DNA of 64,000 nt, taken from assembly GCF_037126465.1 (NCBI RefSeq), contig NC_088201.1:196424403-196488402 (forward strand), written 5' to 3'. Numbering within the stretch: position 1 is the first letter of the stretch; every line of letters starts with the position of its first letter. Origin of the DNA: Ornithodoros turicata (taxonomy: Eukaryota; Arthropoda; Arachnida; Ixodida; Argasidae). The notes below the pieces were generated by a model. That model had not been told where the DNA came from, did no database searches, and worked only from the letters and a program-made list of their open reading frames with translations. Made by a program: the position numbers and the translations under genes. Shown one piece after another: positions 45,025 to 54,992 of this stretch.

Positions 45025-45857
45025 CATGCAAGAAACGTGACGTGACGGTCACAGCTCTGAAAACCTCCTACAAACTTTCTTACAAGGTTAGTGCTCTCTT
45101 TTAGGAATTCTCCCAGAGGATGTGGATTACTACAGACATTCTTAGAGAGAACGTATTTTCGCACACAAAATCCTTTAAATGAACTCCTAACGGTACATCT
45201 TAAGAGAAATTTCAAGGATGGTTTTTGTGAGAAGACATGCAAGATCTCTCCGTAAGATCTCTCACGCCTTCTAAGATCTGTAAGAACACTCTTCCTCATA
45301 GAATTTGTCACAGCAAGCCCATCTGAGTCATGTGACAGACTGGCGCCGTGTTTCTCTCTCTTCTAGTACTCTCTACTATGTTTCACTCTCTCAGACTGGC
45401 GCCGTGCTTCAACGAAAGATGATCTAGTAATTGATGTTAACATTGCCTTAAGTTTGAGGAGAAAACACAGGACCAACACAGGACGAGATGAACAGATAGA
45501 CTCACGAACCAGCAATGAAGCTTTAATACACAAAGGGCAAGGGAGACAGGGTAAAAAGAAAGTGTACACTCCGGCGTCTCAGCGTAAGTGAATATGAGGC
45601 GCGTAATACTAACCCCTTAACGGTCGGTGGTAGCATCGATAACTGCACAAGGGAACGTGTATGCTTGCAAAGAATGGAAAGGTATTCCAAAGCCGTACAA
45701 ATTGCAAAAAGGACGATGAAAAGTAAAAAAAATATTGGTAACAGTAACAGTAAAATATATAAAAATACAAACATACAAGTAAAACTCAGAAGTGAATAAA
45801 GTACGGAATAAAAATCTGTTTGAGTCTCTCCCATGAAGTTAGTCAAGATTAAGGAAA
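45025..45857 (-). other. PLE 3' flank and unassigned sequence
   Basis: From about 45410 to 45857 this is the probable 3' UTR and pseudo-LTR of the minus-strand PLE whose coding region ends at 45858. An 18-base direct repeat (CAGACTGGCGCCGTG plus TTC) lies at about 45340 and 45394 and could mark an insertion border. 45025-45340 shows nothing recognisable. Confidence 0.4.
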
Positions 45858-45995
45858 TTATCCGGGGCTAACGGGGCTAAGGCGAGTAACCAAGCCTTCT
45901 GGGAGGACAATGCTAGGTTGCCTCACACACCCTTTTGTAGTTCCTATTAGAGATTCTAGTAGAGTGCGGGACAGTTTGTTATTGTAGGAGATTAA

Positions 45996-46775
45996 AGGGA
46001 CAGTCCGGGAAAACCGGAAGTTGATTTTTTCCAGCTGCCACGGAGGCTTACATGCTCTGCGGAAAAATTTCAGCTCACAAAATGGCCTGGTTTTCGAGAC
46101 AAATAATAAAAACTACTCCTCTGAAGACATTCGGTTTCGTTTTTCTCCCTCGCATACTTCTTGCCCCAAGGATCCTCTATGTACGTCTGCCGTCACGTGA
46201 GCATGACGTCGCCAATGGACAAAGTGGAGCGGAGGACTGCGCCGTTGCTGGAAATGCAGAGAGGTTTTTTTCGATGAGTGTACTGAACAGAAGGCTCCAT
46301 CGTGATACCTGTGTTTACATTGACGGTACTCTGCATTTTACTCTGCATAACCTGGTGGTGGTGGTGGTGGTGGTGGTGATAGGGCTTGCCGTTGTCGGCC
46401 TCACGTATGTGGGCAACGTCACGACTCACGCCCTGGGGGAATGTGCGTCCTGGGCCGACTTCTAAGGCCGACTTCTGGGCCGACTTGCATAACCTGCGAT
46501 TGCTACTCAAAATCGTCATAATGGGCAAATGCCAGCACGCAACAACCAACTATCGCGCAAACAAGCATGCGCCAGTCACGTGCGGCATTGCTATTATGCA
46601 CGTCACGCGAGAGCTCGCTGCGGCTTTTACTCAGGACCAACTGCGGCATAGAAAAAAACTCGATTATAAATCGTGTCATACGATTTCTTCTTAAATATTT
46701 TGCAGTTGTTGTGAGGAGTATTAGAAATCATAAGGCGGTGTTTCCCAGACCTACGTTTTCGACCGGACTGTCACT
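45996..46775. mobile_element. 780-bp non-autonomous element with TTAA target duplication
   Basis: The ends are AGGGACAGTCCGG and CCGGACTGTCACT, inverted repeats with one difference, between TTAA at 45992-45995 and 46776-46779. TTAA targets are used by piggyBac and Kolobok-type elements; the short ends do not decide between them. The inside has no transposase; 46052-46465 is open but spans a GGT microsatellite. Excision restores the PLE reading frame. Confidence 0.8.
46353..46379. repeat. (GGT)n microsatellite
   Basis: About nine GGT units. It gives poly-His or poly-Val runs in frames that cross it. Confidence 0.95.
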
Positions 46776-46959
46776 TTAAACAGTTGGTTCCGGGAAGGTC
46801 TGCCGAACAACGGGAACAGCCCTGCAGATGTTTAAAAAGTTCAGAAGTACTTGATTTGTTTTTGACATTATTAGCATGTTCCCGAAGTCTGTCGTTCAGG
46901 CAACGGCCACTCTGGCCAATGTAGGACCGAAATTTGCTCTTAGTGTTCGCCCCACACGT

Positions 46960-48540
46960 GTTGCTTTAGCGTCCTCCATCCATAAGATAAGATTGTCTCT
47001 TCAGCCCCGTCTAACAGTGCCACTCGAGTCTCCCTGACACAACGATGTTTGCAAAAGGTACACTCGGCCCTCAACGTTCCCTCGTTGCCTGTCCTAAAAC
47101 GTACCGCCTGGCAACTGAACATCAAGCGGGATTTAGCAAAAAACTCCGCCGTCCTTCTCGAGACCGATAATTCATTCAAGTTCTTTAGCTTACCTCAGTC
47201 AAGCTGTAATGAGAAATTTCTTGATGCTATCTCTTCGGTCCTAAAGCCTTTTGAGGGCAATCTCAAACTTACTAAACGGAAAGCCTTAGATCTTTTTCGA
47301 TCCCTGCACTTCAAACCGTCAACAATTACAAAGATTTCAAGTGCCTCAGCTGATACCTTTTCCGTAAAATTTGCAGTTACGGATCACAAACCTTCTCAAC
47401 CGCTTCGAGTCATTGTAAATGAGAACGGCACTTCGCAGAAAATTATCTCCGACTATATTGAGAATTCTTTTAGATGCATTTTCCTGCCAGACTCTATTAG
47501 TATTCCAAATTCTGAGGATCTCCTTGATGATATTGTGCCTTATCACACATAAACTTTTCACTGTATGTCACTTGATATCAAGGACCTCTATTTCTCTCTC
47601 GACACCGCAATCCTATTTTCCAGATTAAAGGACATCATTGAGAAGAATTTGGTTTGTTTCTTCGGTCGTGAAAGCACACCTTTAATCTGCAGATGTTTTT
47701 ATCAAACCCGTGTTTGGGTTCTGGTGATCAGAGGGGAATGTGCGTTGAACTCTGCTAATTCCCCTCCCCTTCGAGTTTTATTCCTCCTCTCATCTACACA
47801 TGATCAAACGCACAGTCGGCTTTGCTACATACGGAAGTGTCGTTAGGTTAAGCCCTCTTAAGTCTGCTGCCCCACATTTTTGTCGCACTTGCATGCCCTC
47901 GGGAACAAAATTGGCTCGCTACATAACCAAGACATGCACTTTAGGTTCCAAGCATGGTCCTCCTCATTGTGAAACAGCAGTGGAAAATTACCTAAAGCGG
48001 ATAGCTTTTGATGTATAAGACTGCAAAATCTCGATGGAGCGCGAATTCTACTTCCGTCCCATTGAGTACAATGTGTAAGATTTCAAACGCCGGGGGAAGA
48101 AAAGCCTTTATAGATATACGGATAATTCTTTTTCGGCATAACTTTTTGTCGATAGATCTCAGAAGATCCAGTGTGCAACCAGTAGAAAGTGTCCACGTTT
48201 TCCGCCAAGATAAAATCATAAGTTTGCATTGTATCTAATGCATTGCGTCTATAGGTGTAATGCAGGCGAAGCACATTTTAAGTTGTCCGCAAAAGTTGGG
48301 CGTGGCAATGCCGAAAACTGTTTTATCATGTTTATGTCTCAACGATTGAGTCATGTCGAGGAAACTTTTAACAAAGAGATCATTAAGGAGATTCAGGAGG
48401 TTTTCAACCAGGTAGGCAGAAGAGTCACGCTCACATCTGAGCTTCAGAAAAGCTCGATGCTGCAGTTCTCGAACCTGAATGTATTGGAACAACCAAAGCG
48501 TTTTCCATGTCCCGTTCAAGAAGGATATCCTCCAAGTGCA
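46960..48540 (+). pseudogene. PLE reverse transcriptase remnant, plus strand
   Basis: The frame 47049-47552 reads VHSALNVPSLPVLKRTAWQL, NIKRDLAKNSAVLLETDNSF and PLRVIVNENGTSQKIISDYI (the conserved RxIVxExGTxQ block before the palm). A second frame gives SLDIKDLYFSLDTAI (motif A, Asp present). Near 48100 KSLYRYTDNSF stands where the YVDD motif should be, with the first Asp changed. Further 3', LSHVEETFNKEIIKEIQEVF at 48345-48410 fits the RT thumb region. Several stops lie between blocks. It abuts the minus-strand PLE at 45858-46946 head to head at about 46950. Confidence 0.7.
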
Positions 48541-49034
48541 TGATACTCAACTTTTCGTTATTCCATATCGCGCGGTAAATATATGGCTTCCCTATGATTC
48601 GTCACACGCTCCCGCCCTATGGCAACTCGTCAAGTTTATTTGAAACCCCTGCCTACCGAAACGATGCTCATGTGCCGTCAGATGACGTTGAGCTGCGCCA
48701 ACATAAGAAAAAATAATAATAATGAGAGCGAAAATCGTATTCAGCTTAGTTTCGGGCCCCTGTACCAGTCGTACCATCTTACGCTAAAAAAAACTTGGGG
48801 TTGTTGAAGAATACATCGGTTTCGGTTTCGATTAGTCGTGTTTACGACTGTTGGCACATCTGCGTCGTTTTCCAGATGCGTAAATAAGACGCCAGGACGT
48901 GGCAAGTACTGGTATACATCCGCATGCTTGTGATAGTTCAAGTCGGAGGTGCCCACTGCTTCTTCCTATACAGGCTCGCCCTTCAGTAACTCTTGTATCT
49001 CTGACACACTATATCGTTGTCCCGAAGTTTCAGG
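48541..49034. other. No recognisable gene
   Basis: Left flank of the full-length PLE. Nothing recognised. Confidence 0.4.
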
Positions 49035-49046
49035 CAAACAGTATTA
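49035..49046. other. Target-site duplication, left copy
   Basis: CAAACAGTATTA here and again at 54981-54992, immediately outside the PLE ends. Confidence 0.7.
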
Positions 49047-49098
49047 TAGCACAATACAAAAAGCAACACTGAAGCTTCCTTAGTTTAATATATACAAG

Positions 49099-49127
49099 CT
49101 TTCGCGTGGGGGATCACGCTTCAGCAG
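49099..49127 (-). ncRNA. Hammerhead-like core in left PLE arm
   Basis: Minus strand: CTGCTGA, GCGTG...CACGC stem, GAAAG. It is the partner of 54844-54872, with one change in the first box. Confidence 0.35.
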
Positions 49128-49788
49128 GTACAGGGTGTGAAGTTCGCGTATACAAGTATATATATACACAGAGAGAGAAAGTTTACAATAAGCAGACCCG
49201 ACAAAAATTGGGGGGACGGGAGGTACATACTGAAAAACAAAACAGATACAACTGGTAAGCTACCAGTTTTTCACTACATGAATGTTGGGGGTCAACGCGT
49301 TGGGAAGGGAGAAAAGCGGAATCTCTCATAAAGGACACCAAGGTCATGGTGACGCATCTTCGCGTAGAGTCAACCTCCAAAAGTGCGAGAAATCTGTGGG
49401 ACCAGGACTGCCTTCATACTACACCACAAGTAGCCAAAGTCAATTTATTTGGAATGTGAACAGAAATATCCTGCTTCTCAACCACCATTTGTGGTACTTG
49501 TCGATGCTCAATGCCGGAGTTGGCTATATTCATCATGTTCGTTTGGACGAATAGCCTTGGGAGTTCCTGGCCCTAGACGGTCATCACCTAAACCTGCGAG
49601 GCGCCCGCTGTCTTTCGTCCCAGTGCCGGAGCTGTATCAAGACCCACATCTCACGAGACTCGCATATTCCTTCGACGAGACGTCCTTTTGAGTTCCGTCT
49701 GGAGGATTTTCCTCCTTTCCCTAGTCACGAGAATCACAACCAAACCTCGACCACTTAGGTAACTCCGAATGAAGTTCTGGATCATTCC

Positions 49789-50278
49789 TTGAACCGACCT
49801 GCAGCCCCACCACTCTCCGCTGTCTCTCCGCGACCGCCAAATGGCCCTCCATCACAGTCCCAGCCCATGCCGTCCTCTACTACACCCATCCCTAATGGAC
49901 CAAGGGTAAAGCCGGACGCCTTCACTTCTGGTGGAGCTCGTTCGCACACCGCTTATGCTACTCGAGGTGACAACACAGCCAAGTGTTCTACTCCAAGTGT
50001 GTGCAACATTTCTTCTCAAGCCGCCATCTCCCCTTCTTCTGAAATTTCCACGGATCTTCGCAACTCGACGAACTCTGCGGACTCTCCGTACGCTCCTTCT
50101 CCTGTTGAACTGTGTCGTGTTACACCTCCAGATTCATCCACACCTCCCGGTATTTCCCGGCGGAGGAGACTCAACGGCCAAGACCATAAGGAATCACGTA
50201 AGCAACCTCGAAGGCAGAGAGCGCGGTGGTCGCGATGACTGGAACATATCGGTGAACCTCATTCAGTATCGTTTTTAA
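49789..50278 (+). pseudogene. PLE N-terminal low-complexity region
   Basis: The frame 49789-50238 encodes a Pro/Ser-rich stretch (NRPAAPPLSAVSPRPPNGPP) ending in a basic tail (SRKQPRRQRARWSR). A neighbouring frame continues with DDWNISVNLIQYRF, so a frameshift near 50200 separates this from the RT region. Many PLEs have poorly conserved N-terminal parts; no motif is recognised. It lies between the left arm and the RT frame, in the right orientation. Confidence 0.5.
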
Positions 50279-50289
50279 AGGCCAGTAAA

Positions 50290-51391
50290 TTGTTAGTCAA
50301 GAAAGCAAAGTTCGTTTCTAATTTTCACTTTTATTCAGACTGTATTCTACAACGTGTGGTACCCAAGGGACTTTTACTATCTCTCACGTCGTCGTTTAAC
50401 TTCCACTCCCCCCTTAGCACAATCAAATGGACTAAGTCATTAACAAATGCATCACTTCAACTAATCAAGATTTTAAATCAAGAAAGCTCTTATGTTACGA
50501 AAGATATTGATAATCAATTGAAGCAGTTGGCTGGCAAAATCACACCGGATGAAGTTCGCTCGAAGCAAACTCACAAAGATACAAAAAGTAAAATTGAAAA
50601 ATCAAGGCGCGACAATCTCAAGTTATCCCCGATATTGGCTGATGATATTTGTGATGTGTTGGAAAGTTGTGTTTCTTATTCAATATCCGGCCCCAGCACT
50701 GTTTTCAATCTTTCCAATGTGTCTCCTCAATCCTGCTGAACTGAACGTTCTTTCCAAGTGCCTGAGCTTTGCACCGACGACAGACAATGTTAATGAGTTC
50801 GAGATATTAAACGACTTACATAACCTCGGCCGAAGGATGCACCTTAAAACGTTCTTCCATAACAAATCTAACTCGGATCGTTCACCCTTCAAACTTCCAT
50901 CTTGATGGACTCCAGATTCCTCAAAAACTAGTCCTCTCATTGATAGTTACGTTAAGGCGGTATATAAGGACATTCACAGCAACCTCTCCAAATCTAGCAA
51001 CATAAACCCCAATAAGTTGACAAATTCAGAGAAAAGTGCCTTACGGTGTCTGAAACACGCGAAGATATCATCATCAGACCAGCAGATAAGGGCGGGGGTA
51101 TAGTAGTACATCGCAGATGCAGAAAGACAACTGAATGACTCGACGTTCTACAGGGCCACTGACCATGATCCCACTTCCTCGTTCGGTGTTCTCATTAACA
51201 ACAAAATCAACGAACTAGCGAACACCAAGGTTATCCCTCTCCACATTTATAAATTTCTGCGTCCTAAGAATGTTAGACCGGGCAATTTCTATCTTCTTAT
51301 TAAAGTCCACAAAGAAAACAATCCCGGAAGACCCATTATTTCCGGGATCAACACCCCTACGGAAAAACTATCCTTAGTTGTTGACCAGTGC
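50290..51391 (+). pseudogene. PLE RT N-terminal part, with stops and frameshifts
   Basis: The frame 50290-50739 (FVSNFHFYSDCILQRVVPKG, then INRTLDxxLKQLAGKI-like helices) and the frame 50700-50905 (LSPAELNVLSKCLSFAPTTD, EFEILNDLHNLGRRMHLKTF) are typical PLE sequence before the palm. Then comes TNSEKSALRCLKHAKISSSD and ADKGGG in a broken frame, YRATDHDPTSS, and HIYKFLRPKNVRPGNFYLLI with KVHKENNPGRPIISGINTPT leading into the long frame that follows. At least two frameshifts and one stop lie in this segment. Confidence 0.75.
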
Positions 51392-52861
51392 TTGAAACAT
51401 ATTCAACCACTCCTTCCGTCATATGTCAAAGATACGAATGATTTCCTTTCCAAAATAAACGCCATTCAGGATAAATTTGCTAATCACAGTAACATCTTCT
51501 TAGCCACCATGGATGTGGTTTCGCTATACACAAACATCCCCCATGATGAAGGCCTTTCAGCAGTTCGTTCTTTTCTTGATACTGAAATCCTCCCAGTGTC
51601 TGCAATCATTCCTCTTTTAGAGTTAGTTCTTACTTGCAATAACTTTGTCTTTAACAACCAACACTTCATCCAGATTTATGGCGCAGCCATGGGTTCTCGC
51701 GTTTCCCCTAACAACGCCAATTTGTTTATGGGCCAATTTGAAACTTTAGCGATGGATTCATTCCCCTTTAAACCGCTGCTTTTCCTTCGATTCATTGATG
51801 ACATCTTTATTCTCTGGTCTGGTGGTGAATCAACTTTGCAATCGTTCTTTGATCATTTCAATTCTATTCATGACAAGATCAAATTCATATGTAATTATTC
51901 TGCAACATCCATCAACTTTCTTGATGTGACAGTCTCTTTCAAGTCTGGTCAGCGTACCACTAACCTCTACAAGAAACCTACTGATAAGCGACAATATCTT
52001 CACCATGACAGCTACCATCCCAGCAACCAAAAAAGAAATATACCCCATGGCCGGTTTCTACGCCTTAAGCGAATCTGCTCAGAAAATGATGATTTTATTA
52101 AACACGCTCAAGAAATGTCCTCCGACTTTCAAAAAAGAAATTATCCCGCTCAACTCGTCCATGCCTTTTTCGCTAAATCTTCTGCAGTAAACAGGGCGTC
52201 TCTATTCACTCCAAAACCCAAAAATGACAAAAATGAAGTAATTCTCACCACGAGATACCATAAGGCACCCGTTAATACTAATTCCATTCTCAAACGACAC
52301 CTTAATATTCCTAATGGTGACGATAAGTTGAAAGAAATATTTCCATCACCTCCAAAGGTTTCTTTCCGCAGATCCAGTACCTTACGTAATATTCTCACTT
52401 CTTCCTGTATGACTCAGAACAAGCCTGGTTGTTATCCATGCGGTGGCACGCGCTGCCAAACTTGTAAATTTATCATACCATGTGCTATAACACGAAGCAC
52501 AGTTTCCGATTTTATTTTCAAAATACATCAATCCCTCCATTGTAATTCATCCAGTGTATGTTACTTAATATTCTGCCACAAATGTAATGTCCAATACATT
52601 GAAGAGGCCTCTAAAACCATGAGAGAGAGATTATACGGCCATAAATTCGATATTCGTAACAACCGCCAATCTCCAGTATCCATCCATTTCAACCTTCCTG
52701 ACCATAACTTTGAAAATGACCTAAAAATTATTATTTTAGAATCTCGATTGAGCACCGATATTAAACGTAAAAATAAAGAATCCTATCTAATATCCAAATT
52801 CAAATCCCTTCAACCCCATGGTCTAAATTTCAGCCCCGGATCCTTGTATCAATTAATTTAA
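51392..52861 (+). CDS. PLE reverse transcriptase palm and GIY-YIG endonuclease (489-codon open frame)
   Basis: The longest open frame in the window. The numbering is from the Met at 51392, which is internal to the original protein. RT motif A is TMDVVSLYTNIPH (Asp 41), motif B AAMGSRVSPNNANLFMG (99-114), the catalytic motif RFIDDIFILW (Asp 136 and 137), and the next block INFLDV (174-179). A zinc-finger-like CYPCGGTRCQTC follows (Cys 347, 350, 355, 358). The endonuclease begins CYLIFCHKCNVQYIEEASKT (390-409); the glycine of YIG is Glu here. RERLYGHK (411-418) and KESYLISKF (462-470) keep the expected Arg and Glu. It ends LYQLI at TAA. The RT core looks intact while the rest of the element is broken. 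It fits the Neptune/Poseidon/Penelope group of PLEs; the exact clade needs a tree. Confidence 0.85.
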   Translation: MKHIQPLLPSYVKDTNDFLSKINAIQDKFANHSNIFLATMDVVSLYTNIPHDEGLSAVRSFLDTEILPVSAIIPLLELVLTCNNFVFNNQHFIQIYGAAMGSRVSPNNANLFMGQFETLAMDSFPFKPLLFLRFIDDIFILWSGGESTLQSFFDHFNSIHDKIKFICNYSATSINFLDVTVSFKSGQRTTNLYKKPTDKRQYLHHDSYHPSNQKRNIPHGRFLRLKRICSENDDFIKHAQEMSSDFQKRNYPAQLVHAFFAKSSAVNRASLFTPKPKNDKNEVILTTRYHKAPVNTNSILKRHLNIPNGDDKLKEIFPSPPKVSFRRSSTLRNILTSSCMTQNKPGCYPCGGTRCQTCKFIIPCAITRSTVSDFIFKIHQSLHCNSSSVCYLIFCHKCNVQYIEEASKTMRERLYGHKFDIRNNRQSPVSIHFNLPDHNFENDLKIIILESRLSTDIKRKNKESYLISKFKSLQPHGLNFSPGSLYQLI

Positions 52862-52987
52862 TTATTGATGCGTACACCGTCCGTTGACCCCCAACATTCA
52901 TGTGGGTAGCTTCCCCCCCCCCCAAATTTTTGTCGGGTCTGCTTATTGTAAACTTTCTCTCTCTCTGTATATATATATCCTTCTATA

Positions 52988-54820
52988 CACTCTTAGAAAT
53001 AGGTCTTCTATCGTGCCGTTAAGAGCTGCCGTGTCTTCTAGATTCACGCTCAAGGCCGAAGTTTTAGACGACAGGTGCTCACGTGACCCGGGGGAAAAGA
53101 AAATACCATAAAAAATTTCTTGCTTTTTTTGGCGCGTACGCCGTGTAGAAGACACGTTCATCACGTGACCAGGAATCGGACGTCGTGAAGTCAATTTCGT
53201 GTTGTCTAAATTTTTGCCGTGGTTTCTATGAGCTCGGAGTGATCACCTGACCGGCGTCGAGGAACGGAGTGACGTGAACTATGCGACGGGGCCAAACATG
53301 CTGGTGGCGCGGCACTGGTCACACCTCTTCTTCGATGCCTTGCCGCCAGCGTTTCCTCGCTTTGCTGATTCTGGCTGATTGCTGATTCTTTGACAGGTAA
53401 GACACCTCCGTTTAATAAATTTTATTGCGATAACTATGCTAGCAGCACTACTATTGTAGTGGCTACCTGTTACTTCCCCACGCTTCTAACGAGCATTTGG
53501 AAGGTGCAGGTGCGAATGGAAGTGTCATGGCGGTCGTGACAGAACGTCAACGAAAGTTATGTGGTGTTGCTTGAGAAGTTGAGTAGTGAAGGTACTCGAG
53601 AGACGCTAATGTGTTATCAGCTGTATCCCGTTTGTAGCTCCGTTCGAATTGCCTCTAAACGTGGACTTCACGAGCGCTAAAGTTTGTGTATGGCGCAAGA
53701 TGTTTGTCTTTCGGGGGCTCGTTTCGAGCGTGGTTTGAGTAACCATTCTCTGTCTCAGCTGGCCGCAGTGGGTATGGACGTCACCAACGAAGACTTCACT
53801 AGTGTTCAACGTGCCGCCTGCAGGAAATGTGCGTGCGGTTCATACCGAAGACTGACAGATATTAAGTGAAGAAGTGTTACCCGGAACATGCGTCCAATGC
53901 TAACACTCACCTGTCGACCATGACCGCATTCAGTAAGATATCTCTTTGATCTCTCCTCCTACATACTTGGTACTGCTGTGGTACCAATGTACAATTTTTC
54001 TCTCCTGGCTGCCTCACCTATCATCGTTTTAGTATAAGCTATAGTTCGTACCCTTTCACTGTTGCCATTAGTGACTTTTATTGCACTTAATGTTGTTCCT
54101 GTCCACTTTGTAATGCGTGTTTGTCGTCGTTTACTTTGTCACAGTTACGTCTTGAAGCAGAATTCCGATTTGAGGCCAGGATGGGAAGCATGGAGGAAAC
54201 GCTGCACAACGGTTGACAACTGCCATATCAACAGCCCCTACAAAGAGATGTAGAGCCGCTGAAATATGGTGATCATATGCCCTGAGCAACAAACAGGTCT
54301 GCATCCCAACGAAACTTGTTTCGTAGCGAGGTTCAATCTTGCAAATAGTTTCGCAGCAGCGGCATCGAGCCGCGCCGTTTTGTGCAATCTGTGATATTTT
54401 GACTATGTGTGGTTCTTATTTATTTTTATTTCCTCTGAGTCATTTCTCTGTGGACAGGGTATTTTGCATAGTTTCCAAGTCTAATCAACATTCACTGTAT
54501 CACTGCCACAATTTCACAACTTTGCCGAAATAAAGTCTTCAATCCCCTTTGAAACAAATTCTGTTGACTGCAAGCCTGCTGCCTGCCAAGCCTGCGCCGG
54601 GGGAGAGGGGAAGCAGTAGCACGCGGGGAGGGGGAAACGACCAGGAAAGGAGGAAACTGTGAAGCATAAAACAGATGCCACTTTTGTGGCTTCTACGAGG
54701 GAAACCACGTGATGCGACGTCATTCCCCGCGCTTTCGCGTGGTCTCTACGTAGAAACCCCAAAATTACCGTTTTTCGGGTGTCTGTAGAAGACACGATAG
54801 AAGATCCATTTCTAAGAGTG
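52988..54820. mobile_element. 1.83-kb non-autonomous element, CACTCTTAGAAAT ends, TA target
   Basis: CACTCTTAGAAATAGGTCTT at 52988 and, inverted at the right end, CACTCTTAGAAATGGATCTT, with about 28-base arms, each flanked by TA. Removing it rejoins the PLE arm (TTCTATA/TACGCGAAC). The inside is GC-moderate with repeated CACGTGACC and GAAGACACG words and no recognisable transposase. Ends and target match the MITE at 17282-17543. Confidence 0.85.
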
Positions 54821-54843
54821 TACGCGAACTTCACACCTTGTAC

Positions 54844-54872
54844 CTGATAAAGCGTGGTCCCCCACGCGAAAG
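54844..54872 (+). ncRNA. Hammerhead-like core in right PLE arm
   Basis: CTGATAA, GCGTGG/CCACGC stem, GAAAG, then GCTT, which could pair with AAGC about 22 bases further on to give helix III followed by a CUU cleavage triplet. One core base (CUGAUGA to CUGAUAA) differs from the consensus. Confidence 0.45.
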
Positions 54873-54980
54873 CTTGTATATATTAAACTAAGGAAGCTTC
54901 AGTGTTGCTTTTTGTATTGTGCTACATTTCTTATCGGACTTGACTTCCCCTGTTTCACCGAGATTCTGCTATTCTGCTAA

Positions 54981-54992
54981 CAAACAGTATTA
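54981..54992. other. Target-site duplication, right copy
   Basis: CAAACAGTATTA, identical to 49035-49046. Confidence 0.7.

Larger units (their letters stand above)
45858..46946 (-). pseudogene. PLE GIY-YIG domain, interrupted by a TTAA element
   Basis: Minus strand from 46946: CGANTKSKFRSYIGQSGRCL, NDRLREHANNVKNKSSTSEL, FKHLQGCSRCSADLPGTNCL, then, after skipping 45996-46775 and one TTAA, ISYNNKLSRTLLESLIGTTK, GCVRQPSIVLPEGLVTRLSP and stop at 45858. The YIGQSGRCLNDRLxEH signature and the acidic C-terminal block fit a PLE endonuclease. The frame is open on both sides of the insertion, so the insertion may be what killed this part. Confidence 0.8.
49047..54980 (+). mobile_element. Near full-length PLE with inverted terminal arms
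   Basis: The 12-bp duplication CAAACAGTATTA borders the unit. The left arm (about 49047-49310: GCACAATACAAAAAGCAACA, TTTACAATAAGCAGACCCGA, CATGAATGTTGGGGGTCAAC) returns inverted at the right in two pieces, 52868-52987 and 54821-54928, because a 1.83-kb DNA element split it. The right side has an extra tail of about 50 bases (54929-54980) without a left partner, as in Penelope-type insertions. Without the inserted element the PLE is about 4.1 kb. Both arms carry hammerhead-like cores. Confidence 0.85.

Noticed and set aside
46940..47179. Minus-strand 79-codon protein with paired cysteines
   Set aside because: It overlaps the clear plus-strand PLE RT frame and only its last part belongs with the minus-strand PLE end.
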